A DNA stretch of 64,000 nucleotides from Streptomyces sp. NBC_01478. Its GTDB lineage: Bacteria > Actinomycetota > Actinomycetes > Streptomycetales > Streptomycetaceae. Made by a program: the position numbers and the translations under genes. The notes beneath the pieces were generated by a model, which was not told the DNA's origin, did not search any database, and saw nothing but the letters and a program-made list of their open reading frames with translations. The stretch covers positions 186,001 through 250,000 of the forward strand of contig NZ_CP109444.1 in NCBI RefSeq assembly GCF_036227225.1, in the 5' to 3' direction. Positions 1 through 7,567 of the stretch are shown here, piece by piece (positions within the stretch are counted from its first letter, which is position 1; each line of letters starts with the position of its first letter).

Positions 1-41
1 ACGTCGAAATCGTCAGAAATCCCGAGCAGAGTGGACGACAT
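1..41 (-). CDS. 5' end of an unidentified gene, cut by the window edge
   Basis: An ATG at 41 on the minus strand is preceded by a purine-rich AAGG about six bases upstream and opens a frame reading MSSTLLGISDDFD to the edge. Only 13 residues are visible, so no family can be named. It would point away from the sigma factor genes. Confidence 0.35.
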   Translation of the reverse strand, partial: MSSTLLGISDDFD

Positions 42-246
42 ACGAGACCTTCCCCAGTCGATGTGGCGGCGCTCGCGGGTCGCGTGAAGAGTTTCCGTGC
101 GGAAGGTTCCGGTGGGGAGTTCTCTTCCGGCCGCCGAGCGCGTTCATGAACCAGGGTGCAGGGGGCGTCGGGGTGGTGTCACCGCCGATATTGCTCAGTT
201 ACCGCCCCGCTTTTTCTCGATTGCTCCTCCGTTGTTTCCCAGGGGT
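42..246. other. intergenic, nothing recognised
   Basis: This gap separates the partial left-edge gene from the stop of the ECF41 sigma factor. I see no convincing gene, hairpin or repeat here. Confidence 0.4.
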
Positions 247-1197
247 TTATCCGTTTTCCCCGGGCGGGAATTCCCGGCCGGCCTGCCTGCGGGCCCGGTT
301 GGCCTCGCGGCTGACGGCCCAGGCGTCCGCGACCGGGCCCAGGTGGCCGAGCTTGTCGGGGTTGCTGACCGAGCGGATCGTCTGGATCCGTCCGTCCAGG
401 ACGTCGAGGGTCCAGGTGTTGAGGACCCTGCCGTCGCGGTCGCGGAAGATCGCGCCGGGCTGGCCGTTGACCTCGTGCGGCTCCATGGTGACGTCGACGC
501 TCAGCAGCGGCGGGAAGTAGGAGGCGAGGAGGCGGGCGACGTTGTCGGCGCCGACGACGGCCTTCGCCAACTGCGGGGACTTGCCGCCGCCGTCCCCGAC
601 GATCTGCGCGTCGGCGGCGAGCAGGTCGCGCAGGCACGCGACGTCGCCGTCGCGGACGGCGTCGAAGAAGCGCCCGGCGAGGTGCTCGCGTTCCTGGCGG
701 TCGGCCTCGAAGCGGGGCCGGCCCTCTTCCATGTGGCGCCGTGCGCGGACCACGAGCTGGCGGCAGGCGGCCTCGGAGCGGTCCAGGGCCGAGGCGATCT
801 CGGGGAAGCCGAAGGAGAACACCTCCCGCAGGACGAACACCGCCCGCTCCAGCGGGGAGAGCCTCTCCAGCAGCAGCAGGGCCGCCATGGAGAGCGAGTC
901 GGCCAGTTCCGCGGAGCGTGCCGGGTCCTCGTAGGGGTCGGCCAGCAGGGGCTCGGGCAGCCACTGGCCGACGTACACCTCGCGCCGTGCGCGGGCCGAG
1001 CGCAGCACGTCGATGGAGATGCGGGTGACGGTGGTCGACAGGAAGGCCTTGGTGGAGCGGGGCTGGGTCGGGGAGGCGGTGAAGCGCAGCCAGGACTCCT
1101 GGACCGCGTCCTCGGCCTCGCTGACGCTGCCCAGGATGCGGTAGGCGATCGAGAACAGCAGGGGCCGCAGTTCCTCGAACTCCTCGGTCCTGCTCAT
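247..1197 (-). CDS. ECF41 (SigJ-type) sigma factor with fused SnoaL-like C-terminal domain
   Basis: A 316-residue extracytoplasmic-function sigma factor. Region 2 lies at about residues 10-35 (SIAYRILGSVSEAEDAVQES) and region 4 at about 115-165 (LREVFSFGFPEIASALDRSE). The C-terminal NTF2/SnoaL-like extension carries the three short motifs typical of group ECF41: WLPEP, DGGGK and NPDKL. In that family the extension controls activity in place of a separate anti-sigma factor. I start it at MSRTEEFEEL (ATG 1197) because the paralogue at 2226 begins with the same residues; a longer frame reaches 1332. An ECF41-type promoter lies about 200 bases upstream, suggesting autoregulation, and the same promoter precedes the exporter gene at 7434. 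Confidence 0.88.
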   Translation of the reverse strand: MSRTEEFEELRPLLFSIAYRILGSVSEAEDAVQESWLRFTASPTQPRSTKAFLSTTVTRISIDVLRSARARREVYVGQWLPEPLLADPYEDPARSAELADSLSMAALLLLERLSPLERAVFVLREVFSFGFPEIASALDRSEAACRQLVVRARRHMEEGRPRFEADRQEREHLAGRFFDAVRDGDVACLRDLLAADAQIVGDGGGKSPQLAKAVVGADNVARLLASYFPPLLSVDVTMEPHEVNGQPGAIFRDRDGRVLNTWTLDVLDGRIQTIRSVSNPDKLGHLGPVADAWAVSREANRARRQAGREFPPGENG

Positions 1198-1392
1198 GCC
1201 GGCTCCTTCGGGAAGCCCTGGCGCCGCCGGGTGCGCGGCGCCCGCCCTGTCCGGCGCCGGCCGCCCCGGTGCTGTCTGCCGGGAGCGTAGCGGGTCGGCG
1301 GTGGTGCGGGAGCGGTGGTCGGGGTGCGGCATATCGGCCTTCTTGGCGGTGGTCGTCGCGGGGCTGGGCGGGGCGGGGTGTTCTGAGTCCGG

Positions 1393-1420
1393 GACGAGGC
1401 AGCCCGGCCGGCTGTGACAC
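1393..1420 (-). promoter_or_regulatory. ECF41-type promoter upstream of the sigma factor gene
   Basis: Read on the minus strand there is TGTCACA, a 16-base spacer, then CGTC. This matches the promoter form known for ECF41 sigma factors (TGTCACA-N16-CGTC). The same arrangement occurs before the second sigma gene and before the exporter gene. It lies about 200 bases from the annotated start, leaving a long leader. Confidence 0.65.
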
Positions 1421-1473
1421 GGCCGGCCGGTGGCGGCGGGTCCCGCCGTCCCGGGTGCCGGGCGGGGCGCGGG

Positions 1474-2226
1474 TCACGGGGCGGAATCCGGGAGCGGGGG
1501 GCGGGCCGGTACGGCCGGCGGGGCGGGGGGTGCGCCCCAGCGGACCGTCTGGATGCGGCCGTCGAGGATGTCGAGGGTCAGGGCGCCCAGGACGGTGCCG
1601 TCCGTGCCGCGGAAGACCGCGCCGGGGCGGGAGCCGTGGGGCCGCGGCTCCATGGTGACGCCGACGGCGAGCAGTGCCGGGACGACGGCGGCCAGGACTC
1701 GGGCCACCGGTGCGGAGCCGGCGATCAGTCCGGGCCAGGGCCGTGCCCCGCCCACCGTGTCGCCCGCCTCGGCGACGGCGGCGGCCAGACGGCGGCAGAC
1801 CGCCGGTGAGCAGCCCACCACCGACGCGGTCTGCGCGAGGGTGCGTCCGAAGACCTCCCGCAGGACGAAGAACGCGCGGGCGGGCGGGGGCAGCCGCTCC
1901 AGCAGCAGGGCGGCCGCCGCCGACGCCGACAGCGGCCCGGCCGGCTCTCCCAGGTCCTGGAAGGGGTCGGCGGGCGGGGGTGCGGGCGGGGGCGGCCCGG
2001 TGTGTTCCCCGTCCCGGACGGGGGCCGTGCGCGGCATGTCCGCCGCGATCCGGGTGACCAGGTCCGACAGGAAGGCCCGCGGCTCGGCGGGCACGGCGGG
2101 GGCGGCCTCGTAGCGCTGCCGGGCGGTGTGCACGGCGTCCCGGGCCCCGTCGAGGCTGCCCAGGATCCGGTAGGCGATCGCGAAGAGCAGGGGCCGTGCC
2201 TGCTCGAACTCCTCGGTCCTGCTCAC
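1474..2226 (-). CDS. degenerate ECF41-like sigma factor paralogue
   Basis: A 250-residue paralogue of the neighbouring 316-residue sigma factor, opening with an almost identical stretch (MSRTEEFE, then FAIAYRILGSLDGARDAV). Region 4 is recognisable (FFVLREVFGRTLAQTASVVG). It lacks WLPEP, DGGGK and NPDKL, and most of the SnoaL-like domain is missing, although the closing stretch (LTLDILDGRIQTVR) is kept. The acidic region 2 helix is altered to DAVHTARQRY. It has its own ECF41-type promoter. It could be an active variant without the regulatory domain, a modulator, or a decaying duplicate. Confidence 0.75.
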   Translation of the reverse strand: MSRTEEFEQARPLLFAIAYRILGSLDGARDAVHTARQRYEAAPAVPAEPRAFLSDLVTRIAADMPRTAPVRDGEHTGPPPPAPPPADPFQDLGEPAGPLSASAAAALLLERLPPPARAFFVLREVFGRTLAQTASVVGCSPAVCRRLAAAVAEAGDTVGGARPWPGLIAGSAPVARVLAAVVPALLAVGVTMEPRPHGSRPGAVFRGTDGTVLGALTLDILDGRIQTVRWGAPPAPPAVPARPPLPDSAP

Positions 2227-2275
2227 GCGGTCCCCTCCTCGCCCGGCTGCCGGGTGTGTGCCCTCTCCCCCACCG

Positions 2276-2303
2276 GACGAGACAGCCCCCGCGGCGGTGA
2301 CAC
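2276..2303 (-). promoter_or_regulatory. ECF41-type promoter upstream of the degenerate sigma factor
   Basis: The minus strand reads TGTCACC, 16 bases, then CGTC, about 50 bases from the start of the short sigma factor. One base differs from the TGTCACA core found at the other two sites in the window. Confidence 0.58.
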
Positions 2304-2364
2304 GGCCCCGCGTCCGCCCGCGCGGGGGAGGCGGGCGGACGCGGGCGCCTGGTCCCGGGCGCTG

Positions 2365-2709
2365 TCAGCGGGCGTCACGTCCGCCGCGCCGCCCGGGGGC
2401 CGTGCGCTGTTCGTGCCGGGCGGCGTAGACCGCGAGGAAGGCGGCCAGCGCGCGCACCCCGCCGCCGGCCGGTCCCAGCGCGGTGAGCGGGACGCTCCGG
2501 CCCAGGGCCGCCGACAGCGCGCTGTGCTCGTGCAGTGCGGCGGCGGCCAGTTCGCCGTACGGGTGCTGCGCGCGGCCGGAACCGGAGCCGGAGCGGGTAC
2601 GGGGATCGGGATGGGGGTGGGTCATGGAGAGGGCCTCGGCCCAGGCCCGGGACGTCAGGTCGGCGCGGTGGGTGCGCGGCTCGGGGGGCGGCGGTGGGGC
2701 GGGGCTCAT
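2365..2709 (-). CDS. small hypothetical protein
   Basis: A 114-residue frame starting at an ATG with a good ribosome binding site (GAAGGAG, seven bases upstream). The N-terminus is proline-rich and followed by helical, alanine-rich stretches such as GELAAAALHEHSALSAAL. No family is recognised and there is no signal peptide or membrane segment. The left hairpin of the TnpB element begins about 20 bases upstream of its start, so the insertion may have replaced its promoter. Confidence 0.42.
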   Translation of the reverse strand: MSPAPPPPPEPRTHRADLTSRAWAEALSMTHPHPDPRTRSGSGSGRAQHPYGELAAAALHEHSALSAALGRSVPLTALGPAGGGVRALAAFLAVYAARHEQRTAPGRRGGRDAR

Positions 2710-2870
2710 CGGGGCTCTCCTTCGTGGATACCCCCGGCTTCAGCCGGGGGAGGAAACGAAGCTCCTGCGAAGCAGGGCAGGGAATGCCGGTTCGCCGTCA
2801 GGGCAGACCGGCGTCCACCGTCTACCGGCCGGCACCCGCCACTCACACGGGAGTTGATAGAACGTGAGGC

Positions 2871-4061
2871 ATGGCGCGGCAGGTCAAGCGGGCGTTCAAG
2901 TACCGCTTTTACCCCACGGACGAGCAGGCGGCCGAGCTGTCGCGCACGTTCGGCTGCGTCCGCTTCGTCTACAACAAGGCGCTGGAAGAGCGCACACGGG
3001 CCTGGTACGGAGAGCAGCGCCGCATCTCCTACGTCCAGTCGTCGGCCGCGCTGACGGAGTGGAAGAAGACCGAGGAACTCGCCTTCCTGACGGAGGTGTC
3101 CTCGGTTCCGCTCCAGCAGGCGCTGCGCCACCTCCAGACGGCGTTCGGGAACTTCTTCGCCAAGCGCACGAAGTACCCGCGCTTCAAGTCCCGGAAGAAA
3201 TCCCGCGCGTCGGCCGAGTACACCCGCTCCGCCTTCACGTGGCGCGAGGGCCGTCTGACGCTGGCCAAGACGGCCGGTCCGCTGGACATCCGCTGGTCGC
3301 GTCCCCTCCCGGAGGGCAGCGAGCCGACCACGGCGACCGTGTCCCGTGACCGTGCGGGCCGCTGGTTCGTGTCGCTGCTGTGCGACGACTGCATTACCCC
3401 GGCTCCGGATACGGAGAACGCGGTTGGCATCGACGCCGGCATCACCTCCCTCGTGACGCTGTCCACCGGGGAGAAAGTCGCCAACCCCAAGCATGAGAGG
3501 CGTGACCGCGCGCGGCTGGCCCGGGCGCAGCGTGAGTTGTCGCGCAAGGCGAAGGGCTCGGTGAACCGGGAGAAGGCCTGCCGCAGGGTCGCCCGCGTGC
3601 ATGCGCGGATCGCCGACCGGCGCCGCGACTTCCTGCACAAGCTGTCGACTCGTCTCGTCCGTGAGAACCAAACGGTCGTGATCGAGGACCTCACCGTCCG
3701 TAACCTGCTGAAGAACCACACCCTGGCGCGCACCGTCTCGGACGCGTCGTGGACGGAACTCCGGTCGATGCTGGAGTACAAGTGCGCCTGGTACGGGCGC
3801 GAACTCGTCGTGATCGACCGCTGGTTCCCCAGCTCGAAGCTGTGCGGGGCCTGCGGCACGGTCGCGGCGAAAATGCCGCTGAACGTCCGCGCGTGGACGT
3901 GCGACTGCGGCGCCGTACATGACCGCGACATCAACGCGGCCTGCAACATCAAGGCGGCCGGGCTGGCCGTCTCGGCCTGTGGAGCCGGTGCAAGACCTCA
4001 AGGGAGTTCTCCTGGCGGGCAGTCGGCGTTGAAGCAGGAACCCCTACAGCGCGAGCCGTAG
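2871..4061 (+). CDS. tnpB: TnpB RNA-guided nuclease of an IS605-type element
   Basis: A 396-residue TnpB. The N-terminal helix-turn-helix region reads YRFYPTDEQAAELSRTFGCV. The RuvC-like nuclease motifs are present in order: GIDAGITSL (first Asp), VVIEDL (Glu) and HDRDINAACN (last Asp). Between the last two lies a four-cysteine zinc ribbon (CGACG and CDCG). TnpB proteins cut DNA under guidance of a right-end RNA and help the element persist. All catalytic residues look intact, and codon use is slightly less GC-biased than in the flanking genes. It opens on ATG within MARQVKRAFK. Confidence 0.92.
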   Translation: MARQVKRAFKYRFYPTDEQAAELSRTFGCVRFVYNKALEERTRAWYGEQRRISYVQSSAALTEWKKTEELAFLTEVSSVPLQQALRHLQTAFGNFFAKRTKYPRFKSRKKSRASAEYTRSAFTWREGRLTLAKTAGPLDIRWSRPLPEGSEPTTATVSRDRAGRWFVSLLCDDCITPAPDTENAVGIDAGITSLVTLSTGEKVANPKHERRDRARLARAQRELSRKAKGSVNREKACRRVARVHARIADRRRDFLHKLSTRLVRENQTVVIEDLTVRNLLKNHTLARTVSDASWTELRSMLEYKCAWYGRELVVIDRWFPSSKLCGACGTVAAKMPLNVRAWTCDCGAVHDRDINAACNIKAAGLAVSACGAGARPQGSSPGGQSALKQEPLQREP

Positions 4062-4095
4062 GAATCCCCCTCCTTCAGGAGGGGGAGGAAGTCAA
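3990..4095 (+). ncRNA. candidate omega RNA (right-end guide RNA scaffold)
   Basis: TnpB guide RNAs overlap the 3' end of tnpB and run to the right end of the element; the next bases of flanking DNA act as the guide. Here the 3' end of the gene leads into a hairpin (4066-4085) and AGGAAGTCAA. The guide would begin near 4096. The 5' boundary is a guess. Confidence 0.5.
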
Positions 4096-4170
4096 CGGCG
4101 TCTCCTTCCGTCTTCCTTCCGTCGGGTGCGCCGCTGTGCTCTTTTGCCACGGGCGGGTGTGCGGGGCGTG

Positions 4171-4198
4171 CCGTACGACGTCACGTCCCGTCGTACGG
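4171..4198 (-). terminator. hairpin downstream of the chloroperoxidase gene
   Basis: CCGTACGAC at 4171-4179 pairs perfectly with GTCGTACGG at 4190-4198, giving a nine-pair stem and ten-base loop about 55 bases past the stop at 4252. There is no T tract, so termination is inferred from position. Confidence 0.45.
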
Positions 4199-4251
4199 CG
4201 GCGTCTCACGCGTCCTGCGCGGGCGCGGCGGTGGGTGTCCTGCCCGGGGGG

Positions 4252-5694
4252 TCAGTGGCCGGGGTCGCCGTTGACGTGGCGCTGGACGAAGTCGTGGGCC
4301 CGGTCGCCGAACTGGGTGCCGAAGCGGAGGGAGCGTTCGGTGGTCTCGGGGAAGTGGGAGCCGGCCCAGACGCGGCTGCGGGCGCACTCCCGGGCGAAGT
4401 CGCTCCAGGTGGCGTAGTGCAGGTCGACGTCCTTCTCGGGGGTGGTCCCGGGTTCGGTCAGGGTGGAGCCGGCGGGGACGGTGTGGGTCCAGTCCAGGAT
4501 GTCGTCGCCGAGGAAGCGCCGTGCGGCCTGGCCTTCGGCGGCGATCAGGGTCGTGGTGCCGCAGGGGTACTCGGGGCTGTCCCCCGGGGGCAGATAGCCG
4601 GCCCACTCGCTCGCGGGCAGGTCCTCGACCGTGCCCCTGCCGGGGCCGCCCCAGGCGGTGACCGGGCTGTCGCCGTGCACGTGCCGGATCGCGCTGAAGG
4701 GGCGGACGGCGTCGTGGGCGTGCTTGTGGTGCCAGGCGGCGATCAGCGCGTCGAGCTGGGCGACGGAGCTGGTGAACAGCAACTGGACCCAGCCGTCCAG
4801 GTCGAGGTCCGCGTCGTGGGCCAGGCCGGCGGCCTTCGTCGACTGCAGGACGCTGAGGTAGGTGTTGTCGAAGAACTCCGCGGCCGCCTTCTGCTCGTCG
4901 CCGAGCGCGGCCGAGGCGGCCAGGACCTCGTCGGCGCTGTGCCGGTAGGCGGGGGCGTCGGGGTGGCGGGTGTGCTCGGGCGGGGCCAGCTCGAAGCGGG
5001 CGGGGTCCCGGTAGGTGTAGGGGGTGGTCAGGCGCAGTTGCGGGGTGAGGAACTGCTGGACGGTGAAGGCGCCTTTGTCGCCGGGTCCGCCGCCGGCGCG
5101 GCGGCGGTGCGGGCGGGACGCGGGCTGCCAGCGGGCCGGGTCGGTCAGCTCGTGGGCGGTGTTGGCGGGCCGGTAGCCGGTGTAGTCCTCGAAGGGGTGG
5201 CCGTGGTGGGTGCGGCCCTGGTCGCCGAGGAAGTTCATGCCGTCGTGGGCGTGTGCGCGGACGGCGGCCGCTGCGGCGAGGGTGCCGATGCCGGCCGGGG
5301 TGGTGGGGTCGGGTGCGGTGTCGTCGGGGTCCAGGCCCAGCACGGTCATCATCTGGCGCATGACGTGTTCGCGTTCGGGATAGACGGCGTTGGCCACGTG
5401 GGAGGAGGCGTACAGGGCGGCGATGTTCTTGTTGCGGTTGGTGGCCCGTTCGGCGGCGGGACGGCGCTCGATGCGGGCGTGGACGCCGACGGCGGTGGGG
5501 TGGTAGGGCGCCAGGGCGTCGAAGCGCGCGGCCCACATGACGGCCTGGACCCAGACGATCAGGGACACGTCCTGGGGGGCGATGGCCTGCTGCTGCCCGG
5601 AGGAGTCGCCGGCGGCGGCGATCAGGTCCCGGTAGAAGTTGCCGCGGTCGAAGTCGAAGGCGAAGCCGGCGGGAGAGCGCGGGGGCGTCGTCAT
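4252..5694 (-). CDS. vanadium-dependent chloroperoxidase homologue (NapH family)
   Basis: A 480-residue protein of the vanadium haloperoxidase family. In naphthoquinone meroterpenoid pathways these enzymes catalyse chlorination, chloronium-driven cyclisation or alpha-hydroxyketone rearrangement. Vanadate-binding positions can be followed: Lys324 and Arg331 (KHAHDAVRP), Arg441 and His447 (SRVWAGSH). The usual P-S-G-H reads P-C-G-T at 377-380, so the vanadate-contacting Ser is Cys378 and the acid/base His is Thr380. It may therefore not oxidise halide and might instead be a rearrangement enzyme. GAGG lies seven bases before the start. It is the last gene of the minus-strand biosynthetic block. 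Confidence 0.88.
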   Translation of the reverse strand: MTTPPRSPAGFAFDFDRGNFYRDLIAAAGDSSGQQQAIAPQDVSLIVWVQAVMWAARFDALAPYHPTAVGVHARIERRPAAERATNRNKNIAALYASSHVANAVYPEREHVMRQMMTVLGLDPDDTAPDPTTPAGIGTLAAAAAVRAHAHDGMNFLGDQGRTHHGHPFEDYTGYRPANTAHELTDPARWQPASRPHRRRAGGGPGDKGAFTVQQFLTPQLRLTTPYTYRDPARFELAPPEHTRHPDAPAYRHSADEVLAASAALGDEQKAAAEFFDNTYLSVLQSTKAAGLAHDADLDLDGWVQLLFTSSVAQLDALIAAWHHKHAHDAVRPFSAIRHVHGDSPVTAWGGPGRGTVEDLPASEWAGYLPPGDSPEYPCGTTTLIAAEGQAARRFLGDDILDWTHTVPAGSTLTEPGTTPEKDVDLHYATWSDFARECARSRVWAGSHFPETTERSLRFGTQFGDRAHDFVQRHVNGDPGH

Positions 5695-5910
5695 GGTGCG
5701 TCCTCATCCTTCTTGGGGCGGGGCAGGGGCGGCTGCGGCAGGGGTGCCGGGGGCGGGTGGCGGTGCGGGAAGGGCCGTACGGGAGGGGCCGTGCGGTGCC
5801 GGACGGGGTGGTGCCGGACGGCGGTGCGGGCCGGTGACGCCCGGTGTGGTGGCCGGGGATCACCGGCCCGCGGGCCTGCCGGAGGGGGCGGGTGGTGGAG
5901 GGTGGAGGTG
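5695..5910. other. intergenic between exporter and chloroperoxidase genes
   Basis: A G-rich stretch with short repeats of GGTGCCGG/GGTGCGGG character. I see no gene; it may hold the chloroperoxidase promoter. Confidence 0.4.
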
Positions 5911-7434
5911 TCAGGCCTGTGCGGCCTCGGGCTTCGTGGCGGGCCGGGCGGCCGGGGCGGCCTGGGGTGCGGGCAGCGGGCCGCTGCGCAGCATCAGGCC
6001 GGCGATGACCGCGCCGGCGACGAAGACGGCGGTGCACCACCAGAAGACGGTGGTGTAGCCGTGGATGGAGGCGAGGTGGACCTGGCGCGCGGTGGGGGTG
6101 GACTGGACGTGGTCCTCGAACCAGGTGCCGGTCGCGGTCGCGGCGATCGTGTTGAGCAGGGCGGTGCCGATGGCGCCGCCGAGCTGCTGGCCGGTGCTCA
6201 CGCACGCGGAGGCGATGCCGGTGTCCTTGAGGGCCACTCCGGCGGTGCCGGTGCGCAGGGCCGCGCCGTAGATGAGGCCCAGGCCCAGGCCCACGGCGGT
6301 GACCGGGCCCATCAGGTGGGCGGCGTAGCCGGAGTCGAGGCCGATGCCGGTCAGCCAGGCCATGCCGGCCGCGCCCAGCAGCAGGCCGGTGGTGACCAGC
6401 GGGCGCGGTCCGTACTTCGGCATGAGTTTGACGGCGCTGACGTTGGCGCCGACCGCGGTGAACACGAGCATCGGCAGCAGGGCGATGCCGGACTCGATGG
6501 CCGAGTACCCGAGGTCGGTCTGCATGTAGTAGACGAGGAACAGCATCACGCCGAAGGTGCCGGTGCCCACGAACAGGGTGGTGAGGTAGGCGCCTGCGCG
6601 GTTGCGGTCCAGGACGACCCGGGGCGGCAGCAGCGGGTGGGAGGCGCGGGTCTGCCAGAAGGAGAACAGCAGCAGCAGTGCCGCGCCGGCAGCCAGGACG
6701 CCCCAGGTGGAGGGGGTGTGCCAGCTGTGCTCGGCGGCGTTGGAGAAGCCGTAGACCACGCAGAACATGCCGCCCGAGGCCAGCAGGACGCCGGGGATGT
6801 CCATCCGGGCGCCGGTCTTGGGCTGGCGCTCCAGCAGGAGCAGGCCGCCGACGAGGGCGAGGCCGGCGAACAGGAGGTTGATGTAGAGGCACCAGCGCCA
6901 GTTCAGGCCGGAGGTCAGTGCCCCGCCGAGGATGAGTCCCAGGCCGGTGCCGGCGGCGGCGACCGCGCTGAAGATGCCGAAGGCCTTGCCCTTCTCCTTC
7001 GGGTCGGTGAACGTCGTCGCCAGCAGGGCCAGTGCGGCCGGTGCCAGCATCGCGGCGAAGGCGCCCTGGAAGGCGCGGGCGGTGACCAGCATCCCGAAGC
7101 TGGTGGCGGCGCCGCCGACGGCGGAGGCGGCCGCGAAGCCGCTGAGGCCGATGAGGAAGGTCTGCTTGCGGCCGATCAGGTCGGACAGGCGTCCGCAGAA
7201 CAGCAGGAGGCTGCCGAAGGGCAGCGCGTAGGCGGTGACGATCCACTGCCGGTCGGCGTCGGTGAAGTGCAGGGCCTGCTGTGCGGAGGGCAGGGCGAGG
7301 TTCACCACGGTCAGGTCGACACCGACCATGAGGTAGGCGGTGCAGATGACGGCGAGGATCAGCCACCGTCGCGGGTTGGCGGCGGCCGGCCCCGAGCTCG
7401 GCCCGGCCGCGGGTGCCGCGCTCTGTGTCTCCAT
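5911..7434 (-). CDS. MFS drug exporter, 14-helix (EmrB/QacA) family
   Basis: A 507-residue major facilitator. Helix 1 is ILAVICTAYLMVGVDLTVVN with the family motif D1 (LTVVNLALPS), followed by the motif A loop GRLSDLIGRK between helices 2 and 3. Further hydrophobic segments fit a 14-helix DHA2 transporter driven by the proton gradient. It probably exports the pathway product or a toxic intermediate. GGAG precedes the ATG. An ECF41-type promoter lies about 55 bases upstream, which puts this gene in the putative regulon of the sigma factor at 247-1197. Confidence 0.9.
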   Translation of the reverse strand: METQSAAPAAGPSSGPAAANPRRWLILAVICTAYLMVGVDLTVVNLALPSAQQALHFTDADRQWIVTAYALPFGSLLLFCGRLSDLIGRKQTFLIGLSGFAAASAVGGAATSFGMLVTARAFQGAFAAMLAPAALALLATTFTDPKEKGKAFGIFSAVAAAGTGLGLILGGALTSGLNWRWCLYINLLFAGLALVGGLLLLERQPKTGARMDIPGVLLASGGMFCVVYGFSNAAEHSWHTPSTWGVLAAGAALLLLFSFWQTRASHPLLPPRVVLDRNRAGAYLTTLFVGTGTFGVMLFLVYYMQTDLGYSAIESGIALLPMLVFTAVGANVSAVKLMPKYGPRPLVTTGLLLGAAGMAWLTGIGLDSGYAAHLMGPVTAVGLGLGLIYGAALRTGTAGVALKDTGIASACVSTGQQLGGAIGTALLNTIAATATGTWFEDHVQSTPTARQVHLASIHGYTTVFWWCTAVFVAGAVIAGLMLRSGPLPAPQAAPAARPATKPEAAQA

Positions 7435-7487
7435 GGTCTTCTCCCTTGTGGTGTCGCATGGTGCGGATGTCGGGCGTCACCCCCTTG

Positions 7488-7516
7488 GACGAGACGGGGC
7501 GGCCGGGCTGTGACAC
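7488..7516 (-). promoter_or_regulatory. ECF41-type promoter of the exporter gene
   Basis: The minus strand reads TGTCACA, 17 bases, then CGTC, ending about 55 bases before the exporter start. The core equals that before the intact sigma gene, apart from one extra spacer base. Confidence 0.65.
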
Positions 7517-7567
7517 GCCCTCCGCGGGGGCGGCGCATCCGCTGCCCCCGGTGTCCGCCGGCGGGGG

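Larger units (their letters stand above)
2731..4095 (+). mobile_element. IS200/IS605-type element carrying only tnpB (IS1341-like)
   Basis: The tnpB gene is framed by two palindromes. The left one is CCCCCGGCT-TC-AGCCGGGGG at 2731-2750 and the right one CCCCCTCC-TTCA-GGAGGGGG at 4066-4085. Each is followed by AGGAA. Subterminal hairpins of this kind, without inverted terminal repeats or target duplication, are the ends of IS200/IS605 elements. No TnpA (Y1 transposase) is present, so the copy cannot move without help. The exact right end is inferred from the GTCAA that typically closes such elements. Confidence 0.75.
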
